A model generated the notes under the pieces. The model was not told the DNA's origin and made no database searches. It was given only the letters and a program-made list of their open reading frames with translations. The position numbers were made by a program, and so were the translations under genes. DNA of 64,000 nt from Anniella stebbinsi (taxonomy: Eukaryota; Chordata; Lepidosauria; Squamata; Anniellidae): positions 65,821,001 to 65,885,000 of the forward strand of contig JARDYH010000002.1 in the NCBI GenBank assembly GCA_029215795.1, read 5' to 3'. Of this stretch, positions 1 to 12,502 are shown in pieces; the stretch's first letter is position 1; each line of letters opens with the position of its first letter.

Positions 1-576
1 TTTTTTTGTGACCTTCCCGTGTTTTCTTACCACGTATTCCATCTTTTTTATACCAGGAAAAAACATCTGTTAAGGAGTAAAAGATGGAACAAGTGCCCAG
101 TGCCTTTTGACTGGAAGCACTAGGAGCTCCCTGTCTGGAAGAATCCCATGCTGGCAACCTAGACACCATTTTGCATCCTCCATAGTGCCCCAGACCTGGT
201 GCGTTTTGTGTCTGTGTGTTGGTGGGAAATGACAGCCACTACCCAAACAAAAAAGTGGATAATAACCAGAGAACATTCTGCAAAGGAGCCTCTTTTCTTA
301 AAGGTATGTGAGTGAGAAAAAGAAGAAAAAACTCAGAAATTTTCTGAAAATCTCTTGAGAAACATTCAAAATGTCTTTGAAGAAATTTCAGCTCTAATAG
401 CAGCCAGCCTCTAGCAGGAAGCTAAAGGTGGTTAATACAGTGCTGCTGCCCCAAAGTAGGAAGTTTTCCACCCCAGCCTATTCATTGTGTTCAGTAATAG
501 TGTACTATAACTTGCTGGACTAACTTGCAGAGGTTAAAATACGGTAGAGGTGTGCTTGGGCCTAAATGTATAAGCC
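1..576. other. Unique AT-rich DNA, no gene seen
   Basis: No reading frame here has codon structure or similarity that I recognise, and I see no repeat boundary. It is ordinary intergenic or intronic vertebrate sequence as far as it can be read. Confidence 0.5.
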
Positions 577-690
577 TTAGGATGCAATTCTATGCATGCT
601 TGGACAGGAAAAAAAAGTCCTACAATTGGCTGGAGGATGCTGAGAGTTATAGGACTTTTTTCTGTCTAAGCATGCATATGACTGTGCCTG
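577..690. repeat. Small palindromic MITE
   Basis: The left end (TTAGGATGCAATTCTATGCA) and the right end (reading outward to CATGCATATGACTGTG) are imperfect inverted copies. Inside them, CTTGGACAG/CTGTCTAAG and AAAAGTCCT/AGGACTTTT also pair, so the whole 114 bp can fold back on itself. A related copy with the same arm words (TCTGTCTAACATGCATAGG) ends near 58190. The form is that of a very short non-autonomous DNA transposon. I could not define a target duplication. Confidence 0.6.
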
Positions 691-2280
691 AAATAAATCA
701 AGTTAATCTAAGTTTTTGTCAATTCATGCAGTAAATTTCAAGTAAAGGATTACAAAACAAGAATTCACCAAATGCCTTGATATTTAAAACAATGAAAAGT
801 CGTTCTATGAATTTCCCCTAGAAAAAGCAGTAGAGGGAGCTGTTGTCATGCTTTCAGAAAACATTTTGGTTATTTTGTTTCCCTGCTTGAAGTGGAATTA
901 GGACATGGGAATCTATAATTTTTTCCAGAGACAAACGCTGCTTAATAACGCTTTAAGCCCAACATTTGAAGCCATATAAAAATATGATGACAATTTAGAT
1001 TTCTATTTATCTATCTAGGTTGTTAGTGATTTTAGACTGAGATTTACTATTCTGTATGAGAAATAATCTAGAAAAGGGGGAAAAGTGCATAAACATGGTG
1101 TTAAAGCAGAGGATATAGAGGAAGAAACATAAACCAACCAGTTCAAAATATTTCCAAAGGCCTCACTGGGCCATCATGGTTCATGAGAAAGAAATTTGAA
1201 TGAAATATTTGGGGGAAAATATTTTGAAAAGTTTCAGTCTGTATCTTTTTAATATCAAAAACATTAATATTATAAACTATTTTATCTGGATTGTTGTTTT
1301 TTAAATGCAGCTGATCAAAAACACTTCGAATGCTTGGGAAGGTTTCTGATATTAACCATTTTGAGGCTGCGGTACAACCCATGAGATAGAATGGGGTATA
1401 AATATATAAATATAACACAGATGTTTTTATTTTCCGATTCAGATTAATTAGAAGCAACAACCATAATAGTGAAATAGTTATACCTACAAAATTATCTTGG
1501 GGGGAAAGTAGTTGTAAGAACATTTTGAGATGCAAAAAAAATGTGTTTCAGAGCTTCTCAGAATGTTCTCTGCAGTCAATGCTTAAACAGAAATTGGAAT
1601 TCTAGGTGGATGTGGTAATAAGCATGTTTGGCTTATTATCTTTGTAAAATAGTTAATTTAACAAAAATCACTGATGCAGTGGAATTCATGGTAAATGTAA
1701 ACCAAAAGCTTCACTCTAATCCTTTAGTAATCCTTACTTATCTATGTTTTAGAAACAAAGATACTAGTAGGGTAGAACAGAGCTGTTCTGATTAAGCATA
1801 ATTCCTTCATGTATGAAAACAAATATATTTCAAATAGTGATCATGGTCAAAATACATTTTAAAACATACGTCTTCCTACATTACATACAGTATTCTTTGC
1901 TGTTTGAATTTAATGGCTATTTTGAGATAATGGAACTGGTTAACTTTTCCAGTTCAAATAATTTTATTTTATATTTTGTATCAAAGTCCCCAAAGCAGCA
2001 AAAGGTTCTGTACTGCTCTCCACAGGATCAATTTCCTTGGAATACTTTTGCTACTTTTGTAAGAATTGGCTTATTTACCAATGTACACAATGAGCAGGTA
2101 ATACTAGGACAGATCTACACACAAGGTTTTTGACGTTTTATAAGGGTTATGAAAACTCTTTGGGCCACATGACGCACTCCCTATAACATTGTATATCTGA
2201 GGTTTTTTAAAACTCACTTCAGTTATATACAACAGTTTCACTTTTAATAAATCGTTTTAAGTAAAATAATGTATCCTTCC
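691..2280. other. Unique AT-rich DNA, no gene seen
   Basis: The stretch is AT-rich with homopolymer runs. A minus-strand open frame of 130 codons (1143-1535) has no recognisable domain and a composition that tracks base content, so I treat it as chance. Nothing else is supported. Confidence 0.5.
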
Positions 2281-2545
2281 TTACCGTTTGTGATTCATGG
2301 GGGCAGTGCTTCCTTTACTGGTGCCCAAATGCTTAGCAGTTGATTGGTGGGGAAGAAAGAGGAAGTGGACCAGTGAACTACAACACCCACAATTCTTAGC
2401 CCTATACTCACTAGGGAATGACAGAGGAACTAAGAAGGAAGTGTGTAACTGAACTACAACCCCCACAATGCCTTGCCCTAAACTCATTGAAAAATGAAAG
2501 AGGAAGAGACAGGGCAGAACAGTGTGTGACCGCACACACCGCTTT
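2281..2545. repeat. Two degenerate 75-85-bp direct repeats with ZNF143-like motif
   Basis: Two tandem degenerate units each carry GAACTACAACMCCCACAAT (near 2375 and 2453), followed by TGCCTTGCCCTAAACTCA-like sequence. The ACTACAAnnCCCAnnATGC pattern resembles the ZNF143/STAF binding consensus, which is often amplified in vertebrate repeats. The same word occurs at 26484-26505 (minus orientation) and 58103-58150. This is probably a repeat-borne motif rather than a host promoter, because no transcript start or gene lies beside it. Confidence 0.45.
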
Positions 2546-3432
2546 AAAGACAGAAGACTGTTCTCCTGTAACGTGAGTACTCAGTAATGTGGCCTAAGAT
2601 GTTTTAGAACGCACCTATTTGGAACGTTTTAAAATACAATTTAAAACGTTCCAAAGGACTGTGTAGATTCTCACTAAGACACAGATTTGAGAACACTCAA
2701 GCAGGCAGTGTTAGATAACAGCGGCACTTCCAAAGCAACAGAAATATGCCTGAAACTCTGAAACTCTGTCTCAACCAGAAACCTTCTAGGCCTGAAGACA
2801 AACTGGTCTTTTCAGCTCTGTTTGCCCCCACATGTGACTTCACAAAAAACTGTCCTCTCTATGCAGGTGGGAACAGTCTATCCAAATAGTCAAAGTGAAC
2901 TGCTTCACCTAGTGCCCATCTATTCACATGGAGTGCTGACAACGCCATATCAACGCTAAGGGCCAAAACAGACATTACTTTAAATTTGTGTCTTTCCCAC
3001 CTTCATTTTTACTCTAGAATAGTCACAGGGGCCCAATCTGGATTGGGACCATAGTGGGGGGTATAGGGTTTTTAAGATGTGGATAAACTTCTCCTGTGCC
3101 TTCTCTAGAGAAAAAATGGGGGTGGGGGAGGTAATGTATGTTTTGGCCTTCAGTGCAGGGTTTGAGTAAATGAACAGTATATGTTACATGTTCAACTAGT
3201 TCAAGCACACATTTCCCTAATGCTGGAGTTAAGTATATTACTTTTAAAAAATCTAGGTGCAGATGAGCACAAGCTGCAACATAGATGTTTGTGGAAAATA
3301 CTATCTCAAATGGCTATCTCAACATGTCTCACACATACACAGAGGCGTGAACACATGTGCACATGAATATTCCTGCTCTCTGCACGCCTTGTTTCTTTGC
3401 AAAATTGCCAGCTTCTTTACCACCACTGCCAT
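2546..3432. other. Unassigned DNA, no gene seen
   Basis: A short inverted repeat, GGAACGTTTTAAAA against TTTAAAACGTTCC, lies at about 2620-2653. Nothing else stands out and short open frames overlap on both strands without coherent coding structure. Confidence 0.4.
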
Positions 3433-3440
3433 GGTGGCAA

Positions 3441-3898
3441 CATAGGCGTGTGCAAAGGGTGTGCTTGGTGTGCCTAGGCACACCCTAATATCTCAAGCAA
3501 TAAGCACAAAATTGAGGGGGCAATTGAGTAGGGATCCAGAGAGGGATCCAGACACAGCGGAAACAGTCCTCCAGCTGCTCCACTGCCACTGCTCCTGACA
3601 GTGTGCCGTTGCTCCCGGAAGCAGGAGCAAACAGAAATCACTCTGCTGGGAGCCACACTTCAAAGAGGCCAGTGCTGGGGCTTGAGGAGTGTCTCCTTAT
3701 ACCCCCCCACACACACACCTGCAAAGGCCCTCCTGTGGTCAGGCAAGCCAAACGTGGAGTGGAGTATCAGTGTCTACAGTGTTTAATTAATAAATTAATT
3801 AATTAAAAATGTCCTTTATTATTGAGTAAATAATTACCTTTAAAAACATAAAATGCCCTGAATGCACACCCTAATGAAATGTGCTGTGCATGCCAATG
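3441..3898 (-). mobile_element. hAT-like non-autonomous element (family B, copy 1)
   Basis: The ends are CATAGGCGTGTGCA on the left and an inverted CATTGGCATGCACA on the right. The flanking 8-mers GGTGGCAA (3433-3440) and GATGGCAA (3899-3906) agree at 7 of 8 positions, as expected for an old hAT target-site duplication. It shares its interior, including the 'cctcaagcccyag', 'cttgaagtgwggct' and '...aatgcttgagac' segments, with copies at about 37294-37790 and 42573-43121, but lies in the opposite orientation to them. No transposase frame is present. Confidence 0.65.
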
Positions 3899-4028
3899 GA
3901 TGGCAAATTCTGTGGGAATTGTGGCAGTAGCATTTTTTGTGGGTGTGGAGTGTGGTACCCAGTGGATATGTGGGGGGGGAGCAGTGTAGCCCCAGAGACC
4001 TGGATGTTGCTTACCTTCTATATCAGGT

Positions 4029-4155
4029 CAGAACATTGTTCCATTTAGCTCAGTATTGTCTTCCCTGATTAGCAGTGCTAATCCAGGATTTCAAATGGGC
4101 ATGAATCTGGGACCTTTTGTGTACAAAATATTTAAAGTATGACTCTGCCCCACAG
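4029..4155 (-). mobile_element. tRNA-derived squamate SINE, fragment
   Basis: Read on the minus strand, this is a degraded tRNA-related head (the GCTCTACCACTGAGCT equivalent near 4140-4155 on the plus strand), then the body and tail words that correspond to 'tagcagtgctaatccaggatttca' and 'tagctcagtattgtct' on the plus strand. These are characteristic of the abundant SINE of lizards and snakes. It is truncated and diverged. The family assignment is from memory of the consensus, not from a search. Confidence 0.6.
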
Positions 4156-6841
4156 CAATGACTTTTTCCAATGATAATCAAGAAAAATATGTCATCTTAA
4201 GCTTTTGTTGCACAACATAATAATGAAACTGTAATTTCTAGTTTAGTTTATGCAAATTATATATTAGTTTAACTTGCTGATTGACAAATTACAACATTTT
4301 ATCCAAATACTCTCAGAGAAGTGGAAGAATTTTCAAAATATTTATGTAACTGGAGGTTCAGTTGAATGCTATTAGCATGAGAACATGGCTCTTTTTTAAA
4401 AATATTCAAATAATCAAGATATGATAATGAGAGTTACATGGAGTATTTGCATAATCTTTTAATTTACATTTTTTTAAAAAAAGTTCTAAAGCTAAGTGGA
4501 TTCATTCTCAATCTATAACCTCATTGTTCTCTTGACTAGTGGTTGATGTATAGTATTGATGGAAATGTAATGCACAGCTATTCTACTTTTTTGCATAAAA
4601 TTCATCTTCTCTACAGCCATCAATAGACTTAGAAGATTTCTGGTTTCAGTACAACAGCTGCTAGTCCTTTGAGAACAGCTCCAAGCAGCACTGCTCAGTG
4701 GGTGAAATCCAACAGTGTCTGTCTGCCAGCAAAATGGACACCATTGGCCGAATGGATTCCCCTCCTTCTAAGCCTCCTGCAGGTCTCCAAATCTGCTCAG
4801 GAGAGTGGAGTTCCTTCTGCAGCAGATTTTGAGACATGGAGGGGGGAGGATACAAAGGGGAATGCCAATTGGGCGAGCAGAAGTCCTCTTACATAACGTC
4901 GGATTTCTCAAAACCCGGAGTTCCCAAATTTACTTTACATCTGCTCGGACCAGTAAACAATTGTGAAACAATTCTGTAAGTTTCTGCTGCTGTGAAAAAA
5001 GCAAGCTTTAGATATCAGCTGGGATTGAAAAAGCTGGTATAGATGCCTAAGGCTTTGAGAAATGTTTACTTTTACTTTTGGATGGCAATGGTGTAGGTCA
5101 TACCACAAACTGCTTTTAAAACCCAACCACTTAGTTTTGTGCCATATGGGTGGGAGGCTGCTGATAGAGACAAAAGTCCAAAGTTCCCTTGCAGCGCACA
5201 GAACTAGTTACTTGTTTCTTTCAGTCCAGGCCATCTTAGTTGTCCCATGATGATAAAAAGCATCATATGAAGTATTTCCATATATACATTATTCTAGAGG
5301 AAACATTTTCCCAAAATAGCTGGATTGATTACACCTGGTTTGCATCAGGGATGCACAACCTTTTCAGCCCCGAAGGCCACATGTGATGCTGGGTCAGGGG
5401 TCACTCGCACATATGCACATGTGCACACATATACATGCATGCATGAATGCACACATCCCAGTGATGCTCTTTCTTCGCTGCTAGTGACAGCGGGAAACAA
5501 GCGATCTACATGAGGTTCTCTTAGGGGAGAATGGAGTGTACAGGTGAGGGGGGAATTTGGCGGTGTCAGAGGAGGTCAAAGCACCTGTGGTGGGCTGCAG
5601 TAAAGGACTTAAATTGTGCTCTTTGGATTTACATGTTTTATAGTATAATCCAAAGACTATCCCCTTTTGCCAGTGCCATGTCATGCAGAATTTAGGATGA
5701 ATATACCAAGACAGATTTGAATGGCTAAATCAGAAGGATTACCGTGTCATCAACTAAGGCAGTGCCTGTGGAGGTATTATACTATATTCATGAGAACTCC
5801 AACTGACTGTGGTTCTGGTTACAGAACAGTGTGGAGGTGGTTCAGAAAAAAGTTAAAGGTCAATGTAAAAACAACAACAACCCTGCTTAAAGATGGGCTT
5901 AATAGTATGAAGCATGTTTAATATAACTAATTTATAGATGAATGTGGTGCCAAGCTCAAATACGTTAACAAGGTAAGGCTGTAGGGTCTATAGGTAAGAT
6001 AATGTATTGCTTTCATTAAAAAGCAATCTGCATGGACCATATCCACTAACACTGGGAACTCTGCAGCTGTCACCTTTATCAGGGGAACAAGAGCAAGCCA
6101 CTACATTTTAATCACTGGAGTTTGTCAGGAACGAAAAACAGCCAGCTTCCCACAAATCAACAGACATGTATCCTGATAAGGAGAGTGAATTGGAAAAGGA
6201 CAGCTATACCCCATGCAGTACACCACCTATTCTGGCGTGATCAAAGCACTGTAATTGTAGCCAATAAATCTACTGAATTAGGCCCCAGGACAAAACCACT
6301 CATCTTTCTGGAGACAGACACATGCTTGTGAGAGTCATCCGTCACATGATAATCACCTTATATACAATTTTGGGGGGGATTTTCCCAATAGTTTCTTAAA
6401 ACAAACAAGAGAGGAAGGAGGACATATGTTATGTGGAACTAACCGTTCCATTAGTTTTGCTGATACTGGAAGAGATTTTGTTGCCTATCAGGATTTTGTG
6501 TAACCCAAGTGGATCTAGGGGTGGAGGCATGTTTAACTCGAGTATATACTGTTATATTTGCCTTTGCCATTTGAGTTCTAAAAGTCCAGAAATTAATGAA
6601 TTTGTTGAGCTGCAATCCTACAGACCATCAGCTGGCCTCTGATGAGCTGGTGGACATTGCAAAAGTGCTTCTCCGCCAGTTTAGAGAAGCTCTATTGGTG
6701 GGGCAGTCCCTGATGGAGCCAGTGGAAAGCTCTGCCAGTGTAGATGTTTGGTCAGTAGAAGGGGGAAAGGGCTGTTCCAGAGGGGTGCTGTGGTATAGAG
6801 AAATTATGGAAGTTCATGCATCTGTTAAAGTGGATGATAGT
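4156..6841. other. Unique DNA, no gene seen
   Basis: A CA/CATG-rich low-complexity run sits at 5405-5455. The sequence CAGGGATGCACAACC at 5346 looks like one end of a hAT element, but I found no matching right end. The 108-codon plus frame at 6596-6922 has no domain I recognise. Confidence 0.4.
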
Positions 6842-7010
6842 GCTTCTAGAGAAAATACCACACTTTCCCCAACCTTAAAAAGGCTGGGGATAAAGGTCAT
6901 AAAAGCACGGGAAAGGCCCTAGAGGTTGAAGACATCATGTAAAGGGACCGCAAACCTCTGTGAGTGACCAATCATGAGCGCACTATAAAAGCTTCATGTA
7001 GAGAAGCCTT
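6842..7010. repeat. MITE, 'TCATGTAGAGAAGCC' family, copy 1
   Basis: The right end is TTCATGTAGAGAAGCCT, preceded by a conserved block: 'gaagacatcatgtaaagggaccgcaaac', 'gtgagtgaccaatca' and 'gagcgcactataaaagc'. The same block recurs near 10380-10450, 13005-13080, 15075-15160 and 32730-32800. The left boundary (GCTTCTAGAGAAAAT) is tentative. The interior CATCATGT motif echoes the ATGATGTCAT words of other DNA elements here. No coding potential. Confidence 0.55.
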
Positions 7011-8798
7011 AGGATATCAGCAGCAAGGAAATCAATCTGTTCCTTTTTCTCACACTAGTGGTAAACGTATCTCTAAATGGAAAGAAAATTAAGAGGCTTG
7101 TTGTAGATTCTGTAAGACATGTGTGGAAAGGTCATCAAATTAAAAAGACAAGCACATAACTGAAACACTTGCATAGGATATTGTGAGGGATGTACTTTTT
7201 CTTCACTCCCTGCACCCACTGCTAATTTTCATTAGATCATTCTCATTTGAATTAATCTTTATTCTCCAACCAGCATTCAAAGACGTCTATTGCCGCTCTA
7301 CAAGTACTCACACTGGATTCCTTCCTTCCCTGGATCTTGGCTCCACATGGACTATGGGCCCTGAGATATGAAGGGAGAAGCCAAACACTGATTTACAGAT
7401 ATTCACTTATTATATTGATAACTTCCCCTTACAAAAAGTAGAATGCTGTGAAATAGTTATGGGCAATGCCACCAGTGGTTCACAAAATACAAATTGCCCC
7501 AAGAATCCTTAAGAGACAGTCTACACAGTATCAAACATGTGCACTGCTTAATCCAATGTGAGGGGAATGTTTCTGCTGTTAGTAGTTATGCAGGTTTGAA
7601 CACTACATTTGTTAAAATGAGCTCAGTATCATTGTTTGCATATGAATAGCTTGCCGGAAGAAAATCTTTAAGAAAACAGCATGTTCATATTCATTGTTGT
7701 TTTTCATTTTAATAAATACTATGGGAATAAGGAAAATAACCATTCTGTCACAAAAATGAAAGAACATCAGCATAAGAGAATGTAAACCAATTAAAAATAT
7801 TGTCACCAAGCAGCCATAAGTAGATAACAACTGGAACAAATTATATTTACATTGATGCTTCCAAAATCTAGTAATCAAATGAAAAATTAATTTAAATGTT
7901 AGTGAAACTTATGCTAATGGAAAGTTCACAGCAGTTCAAAGGCACATATTACTCGTGATATTTTCGAAGTGCAATTTGTCACTAGAGTAGCTATGCAACA
8001 GAGCACGACTGCAGAGAAATTTGGGACCCTGCTGCGTAATTGTCTGAGAGCACCTTTGTCAGTATCCAATTTATGTGTTTCAGAGCACGTTCTGAAATTA
8101 CTCTGATTATGTGGATGCTGCTGTAATATAGCACCTTACCTCGCGACAATGGTCAGGAGCCCCAGAACAAGTGGAAGAACCGCACAACGTAGCTCCTACC
8201 CCAGGCTCACACTGACATTCCAAAAACTGGAACAATGCTATTGTGGTCCAGGACCTGCAACATTATCCCAGCAGCATGGGAAGGGGCTGCTCTGAAATTG
8301 CTTCCATATTCCATCACAATATGCATCCAGGCTCCTTATGAAAAGAACTCAAAACACAATCATTGACCCTCTCTACAAGAATTAGGTTTGACGCCTGGTT
8401 CTCCGATTATGCGCATCTTCTTGGAAGCGCTTTATGGTAAATGACTGTACGCAGGAGGTAATTGAGCGCACAACTGGTGGCCTTACCAGTTGTTCGAAAT
8501 GCGCTTTAGAAGTAGTTAATGCAGAGAATCGCTTGTTCACATAGTCAAAATGAGCTTTAACAGCCGCAGCAAAATAAAACTCGCTATTTAACGTGCATTC
8601 GATAATGCGCATAATCAGATAGATAACGTGCCTCAACTCCCGATTTGCGCTCTGCTCATGTAGAGGTAAAAATTTTAATGAGACTTGAAAGAGCTTTAAA
8701 CCTCTCGTGTAGAGGCAGCCATTGTTCCCCTCATCACACCATGGAACATCAGTGGCTGACAGACAGCATGCCTCTGTAAAGGGATTGGGAATGTGTCC
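7011..8798. other. Mostly unique DNA; possible conserved non-coding segment
   Basis: The 7890-8150 portion is repeat-free with mixed composition, the texture often seen in conserved non-coding DNA, but I cannot test conservation. The minus-strand 153-codon frame at 8382-8843 runs across a GC-mixed segment and into a transposon end, so I reject it as a gene. Confidence 0.35.
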
Positions 8799-9349
8799 TA
8801 GGGGCTGTCTTGACAACGACACATTGGCGCTGCGAGCCCCCAAAACTCCACGGTTTCACTCTTGCAGGTTTGTGCCATATTATCCCCATGCCAGGGAGCG
8901 AGCGCGGGGTTTATATGGATCATGGTGGGGGGAGCCGCCACTGCTGCCCGTTCCTCCCTCCCTGCCTCCCCCTCTTACCTCGCAGGAATTGAAGCCAAGG
9001 GAAGGGAGAACTTTCCACCCAGCAAAAGGGAGACTCTTCTCCCCACCTGGAGGCAGCGCAGGGGCATTCCATCGACCATTTGGTTCGCCAACCTGCCCTC
9101 TCCCCCCTACGTGGGCAGATGGTGACCAATTCAGTGGTCGCCAACCACCTGGCCACACATCCACGCGCAGCGACAGATGGCGATGCACAGTCATTGTCAC
9201 GCTCCGGCCAAAATGTCAGGGTAAGTCCCCAACTTTTTTGCTTCATAGCTTTGGGGGAATCCCTGGGATGCCTGTGTGGTGGCTTCTGCATCATATAATT
9301 GACATCGTGCATCCATCCAGGGGCTTTCATCGTGTATAGACAGACCCTA
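8799..9349. mobile_element. GC-rich TIR DNA transposon, non-autonomous
   Basis: The left end, TAGGGGCTGTCTTGACAACG, and the right end, inverted TAGGGTCTGTCTATACACGA, are matching terminal inverted repeats. They enclose about 550 bp that is much more GC-rich than the flanks. Several overlapping open frames of 60-205 codons on both strands are composition artefacts. A TAGGG start fits a hAT-type terminus, but the flanking 8-mers (ATGTGTCC and ATCCCATT) do not match, so the superfamily is not proven. Confidence 0.6.
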
Positions 9350-10012
9350 ATCCCATTTCTGGCTTCTTTGGCGTTCCTTACAGCCACAACATGGTAATTG
9401 TTCCTTTAGATGGGTGGTGGTGGTTCTATTCCTGGTTGTGACGAAATTGTAGTTGAGAAGAAAGAGGTTGATACTAAGTTACAACTTTTATTTTCATTAT
9501 TATTACAGGCATAATAAATATAGACGAATGGTGAAGGCCACTAAAGCTATTCCTCCAGCATGTTTGGGATGCTGGTCTGGCCATTTAGGCTGAATTTAGA
9601 CATCCAGATGGGCAACTTAAACCTGAGCCTCCTATTCTGATGTAACCCTTTATTGGGTCTTATTTTGTTTCAGCGTGGTTCCCATTCCCTAGCAGTTGCC
9701 CCAAAATCTGCTGGATGATCCCCAGCTGACCACGATGATTCTAGTTATGGCATTTTGACTGCCCATGGGCCTCAATTCCTCCTCTCCCCCTTTTGTTCCT
9801 TACCCACCAAAGTTGTGACAATTATATACAATATACATCATACATATTATACGTACGTCTCTTTGGTAATACCCCAAGGAAGTCAAAAAACAGTCTGGGA
9901 ATAGGGGGGAAAGCCTACCCAGTCCCCCAACTGGGCAACCAGCACATGCCTGGGATACCCATGATGTCTGAAGGAGGGTGGTCTGGGTCGTGCTGCCTGC
10001 CCAGCCAGTGTA

Positions 10013-10068
10013 TCTTTGCCTATATAGAGTCTTGCCCATATATGGGCAAGACTCTATATAGGCAAAGA
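10013..10068. repeat. Perfect 56-bp palindrome without spacer
   Basis: The 28 bases TCTTTGCCTATATAGAGTCT... from 10013 to 10040 are followed at once by their exact reverse complement, 10041-10068. Symmetry stops immediately outside (10012 A against 10069 C). It would extrude as a spacerless cruciform. No transposon boundary coincides with it. See the finding for possible origins. Confidence 0.97.
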
Positions 10069-10140
10069 CTGTTCATGAATGAGGATAGAAAGGCAAGAAA
10101 GCATTGCTATTTTGTTTTTAAATAATTCCATGGCTGCTAT

Positions 10141-10456
10141 GCGCTTTTCTACACGAAACTGTTAATTGCTGTATCTACTTTTGGTTTCATTGCAGAATTA
10201 AGAGCTGAGCTCTACAGAAAGAGCTTTTCCTTTCCTGCTTTAGGTGGCACTGTGCTATAGCAGAATACCGCAAATGCACAAGTAGTCCTTTTGCTTTCAG
10301 AAAGAATACCCCATTTTCACTATTCTAAAATCAGGAAAGTACTCTTAAAAAACAGAGCAAAACTGAGGATCATGACAACATCTAAAGAGCCCACAAACAA
10401 CTGTGAGTAAGGAATCACAAATGCACAATAAATGCCTCATGTAGAAAAGTTTTATA
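10141..10456. repeat. MITE, 'TCATGTAGAAAAG' family, copy 2
   Basis: The left end (GCGCTTTTCTACACGAAAC) and right end (GCCTCATGTAGAAAAGTTTT) form an inverted pair of about 15 bp. The interior keeps the family block with 'gtgagtaaggaatcacaaatgcacaataaatg' near the right end. This is the clearest full-length member of the family in the window. Confidence 0.6.
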
Positions 10457-12004
10457 TCTCAAGAGGTACTAGAAAATCTTGTAAAATCTTTGGCTCCGTA
10501 ACTACCAGACTACAAGAGCTACATTAAAACCATTTTTGCCTTAATCAGCACCTGAGTTCATTCTCTTTTTTACCTTCTAACCTGAGGTGTTTTATTCCTC
10601 TTCATTTTACCTTATATGGTCTTGTCCCAGATCATGTTCTCATGAGACATTAAACCCATGTTTTATGAGAATGGGCTCCCCAAACACATGATGGACAGGA
10701 TTACTGGCCTTGGAGTGCCCTGCCCTGCCATCCCACCAGCTAGGACCACTGCACCACTCTTCCTGCCACAACCACCCTCCCACAGGTATGTGTGGTAAGG
10801 GGGCAGGCTTCAGCCCACGTGCCACATGCAATCAAATTAAAATGATTGACAGTGCAACCCTAGGTTTGTCTCCTCAGAAGTAACTACCATTATTATAGTA
10901 TAGAACTGTTGCCTATGCATGTTCTCAAACCCCTTTTAAGGGACTTTGTATGTTTTTTTTTAAAAAAAAAAAAACCTAAGGGCCAAATATTTTCTCTCTC
11001 TTTTTTTTTTGTACATACTGTGAAATTATGCTTGTTACACACAAAAAATCAAATGTTAGGATTAATTTATTTTTATGTATTCTAGAGTCAATTACATTCA
11101 TCTCCTCTGCATTTCAACAGCTATTGTGAGGCTATTATAGTATCATTTATGAAAAGCTTATGGAACACTTCCACTTGGCTATCATTCTCTCTTGGAATAA
11201 AAATCCTTGTAATCCATCTTCCAGAAAACTACTTAAACAAAATCACCAATAGTTTGTCAGCACAGCTAAGGAAGCCACATTGTTGTTTGGTTTTCTTTTG
11301 CTTTCCAAGAAAACATCTGAGTATTTCATGTTGATTGCTTGATTGGCTGCAGTGGGACTCTTTAAAAATACTAAAAAAAATCAGGAATCCAGTAGAAATC
11401 AAACATAAGCTGCTATCAATCATGCGCTTGGGGTATTAGCTGAAGTTTTTACTCAGGAAGATGTCATTAAAAGTTGCAGAAATTAATTGGTGCCATTGAA
11501 CATAATGGCCTTTCCTGACACTGTTCTTCAAATGTAAAGAAAAATTATGGATAAGGCAAATTCCTCATGGGATTTTTATGGATGTCTGCTTTGTTCTCTT
11601 ATTGTTTATTGTAAATGTTATTACTGTGATCTATTGCTTCATCATGCTTTGTCTATACCGGTTATGCCATTTTGCTCCTCCTAACAACTGAGGGTTTCCG
11701 TCACTGGCCAAAATAGCATTTATTTTTAATTTCCTTGTCTTATATATCCCTGAAGCAATCTCCAGGCATGAATTTGATGTGTTTAAAATTTCATACCCTA
11801 AGACAATATTGTTTTGATGGATTAAATACCTTGCACATTTTTAAGCAATTCTGAACACAATCCACTGAGACCTGCTGTGGCACAACTTTCAGTACTTTGA
11901 GTGGCGCTTGAACATCAAATCCACACACCCTGTTGAAAAGGTGGCACAGTAACCATGCTCAAATAATTGTATTGTTTGTCTCTTTTAAAAGTTTATGTTC
12001 AGAT
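10457..12004. other. Unique AT-rich DNA, no gene seen
   Basis: There are poly-T/poly-A runs at 10950-10975 and 11000-11012. A remnant of the squamate palindromic repeat lies at about 10853-10892. No reading frame has convincing coding character. Confidence 0.45.
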
Positions 12005-12306
12005 TGATTTTATGCATGCTTACTCAGAAATCTCACAGCTTTCAATAAGACTATAAATGTCTACTCACAGATCATCCCATTGCGTTCAGTAGGACTTACT
12101 CCTGTATAAGTGTGACTATGATTGCACTCTAAGGGTGAAGCCTAAACCTTTTTGCCTGATAGTGAGCCCCATTGAATGCAATGGAACTTACTTCTTAGAC
12201 TCATAAAGTATGCCATTAGACTGTAATCATATGTATACATATTTAGGAGCAAGTCCCATTGATGTTAACGGGTCTTCTGAGTTGACATGTATAGGATTGT
12301 GGTGTT
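12005..12306. repeat. Tandem copies of the squamate AAGTAAGTCCCATTGA palindromic repeat
   Basis: Three degraded units follow each other. Each has a CCCATTGnnTTCAnTnGGACTTACT-type core, and the outermost carry TGCATGCTTACTCAGAAA and GACATGTATAGGATTGTGGT ends. The core is itself a dyad, so single copies are easily scrambled. Further copies lie at 29917-30150, 31850-31915, 34960-35010, 35527-35590, 41641-41705, 53420-53525 and 62448-62750. Confidence 0.6.
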
Positions 12307-12502
12307 AAGAGGATAACTGTTTGTTACATGCAAATGAGTGTAGCAGAGCTCCAGCACTGTTTCTTTAATGAAAAAACAGCTACGGGAATTTAGAGCAGGG
12401 AAGTGACGAGGAGGAAGCACATGACCTTTCCCCTAGCCTCTATTTCTCTTCTTTAATTATTTCTTTCTGTGGCTTTCCCCCTGCAGGGTCTCCTCCTTCC
12501 CT

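Noticed and set aside
1143..1535. 130-codon minus-strand frame
   Set aside because: AT-rich, hydrophobic by composition, no homology signal.
5346..5520. hAT-like CAGGGATGCACAACC start
   Set aside because: No matching right end or target duplication could be found.
8382..8843. 153-codon minus-strand open frame
   Set aside because: It crosses the left end of the 8799 transposon and shows no domain or codon structure that I recognise.
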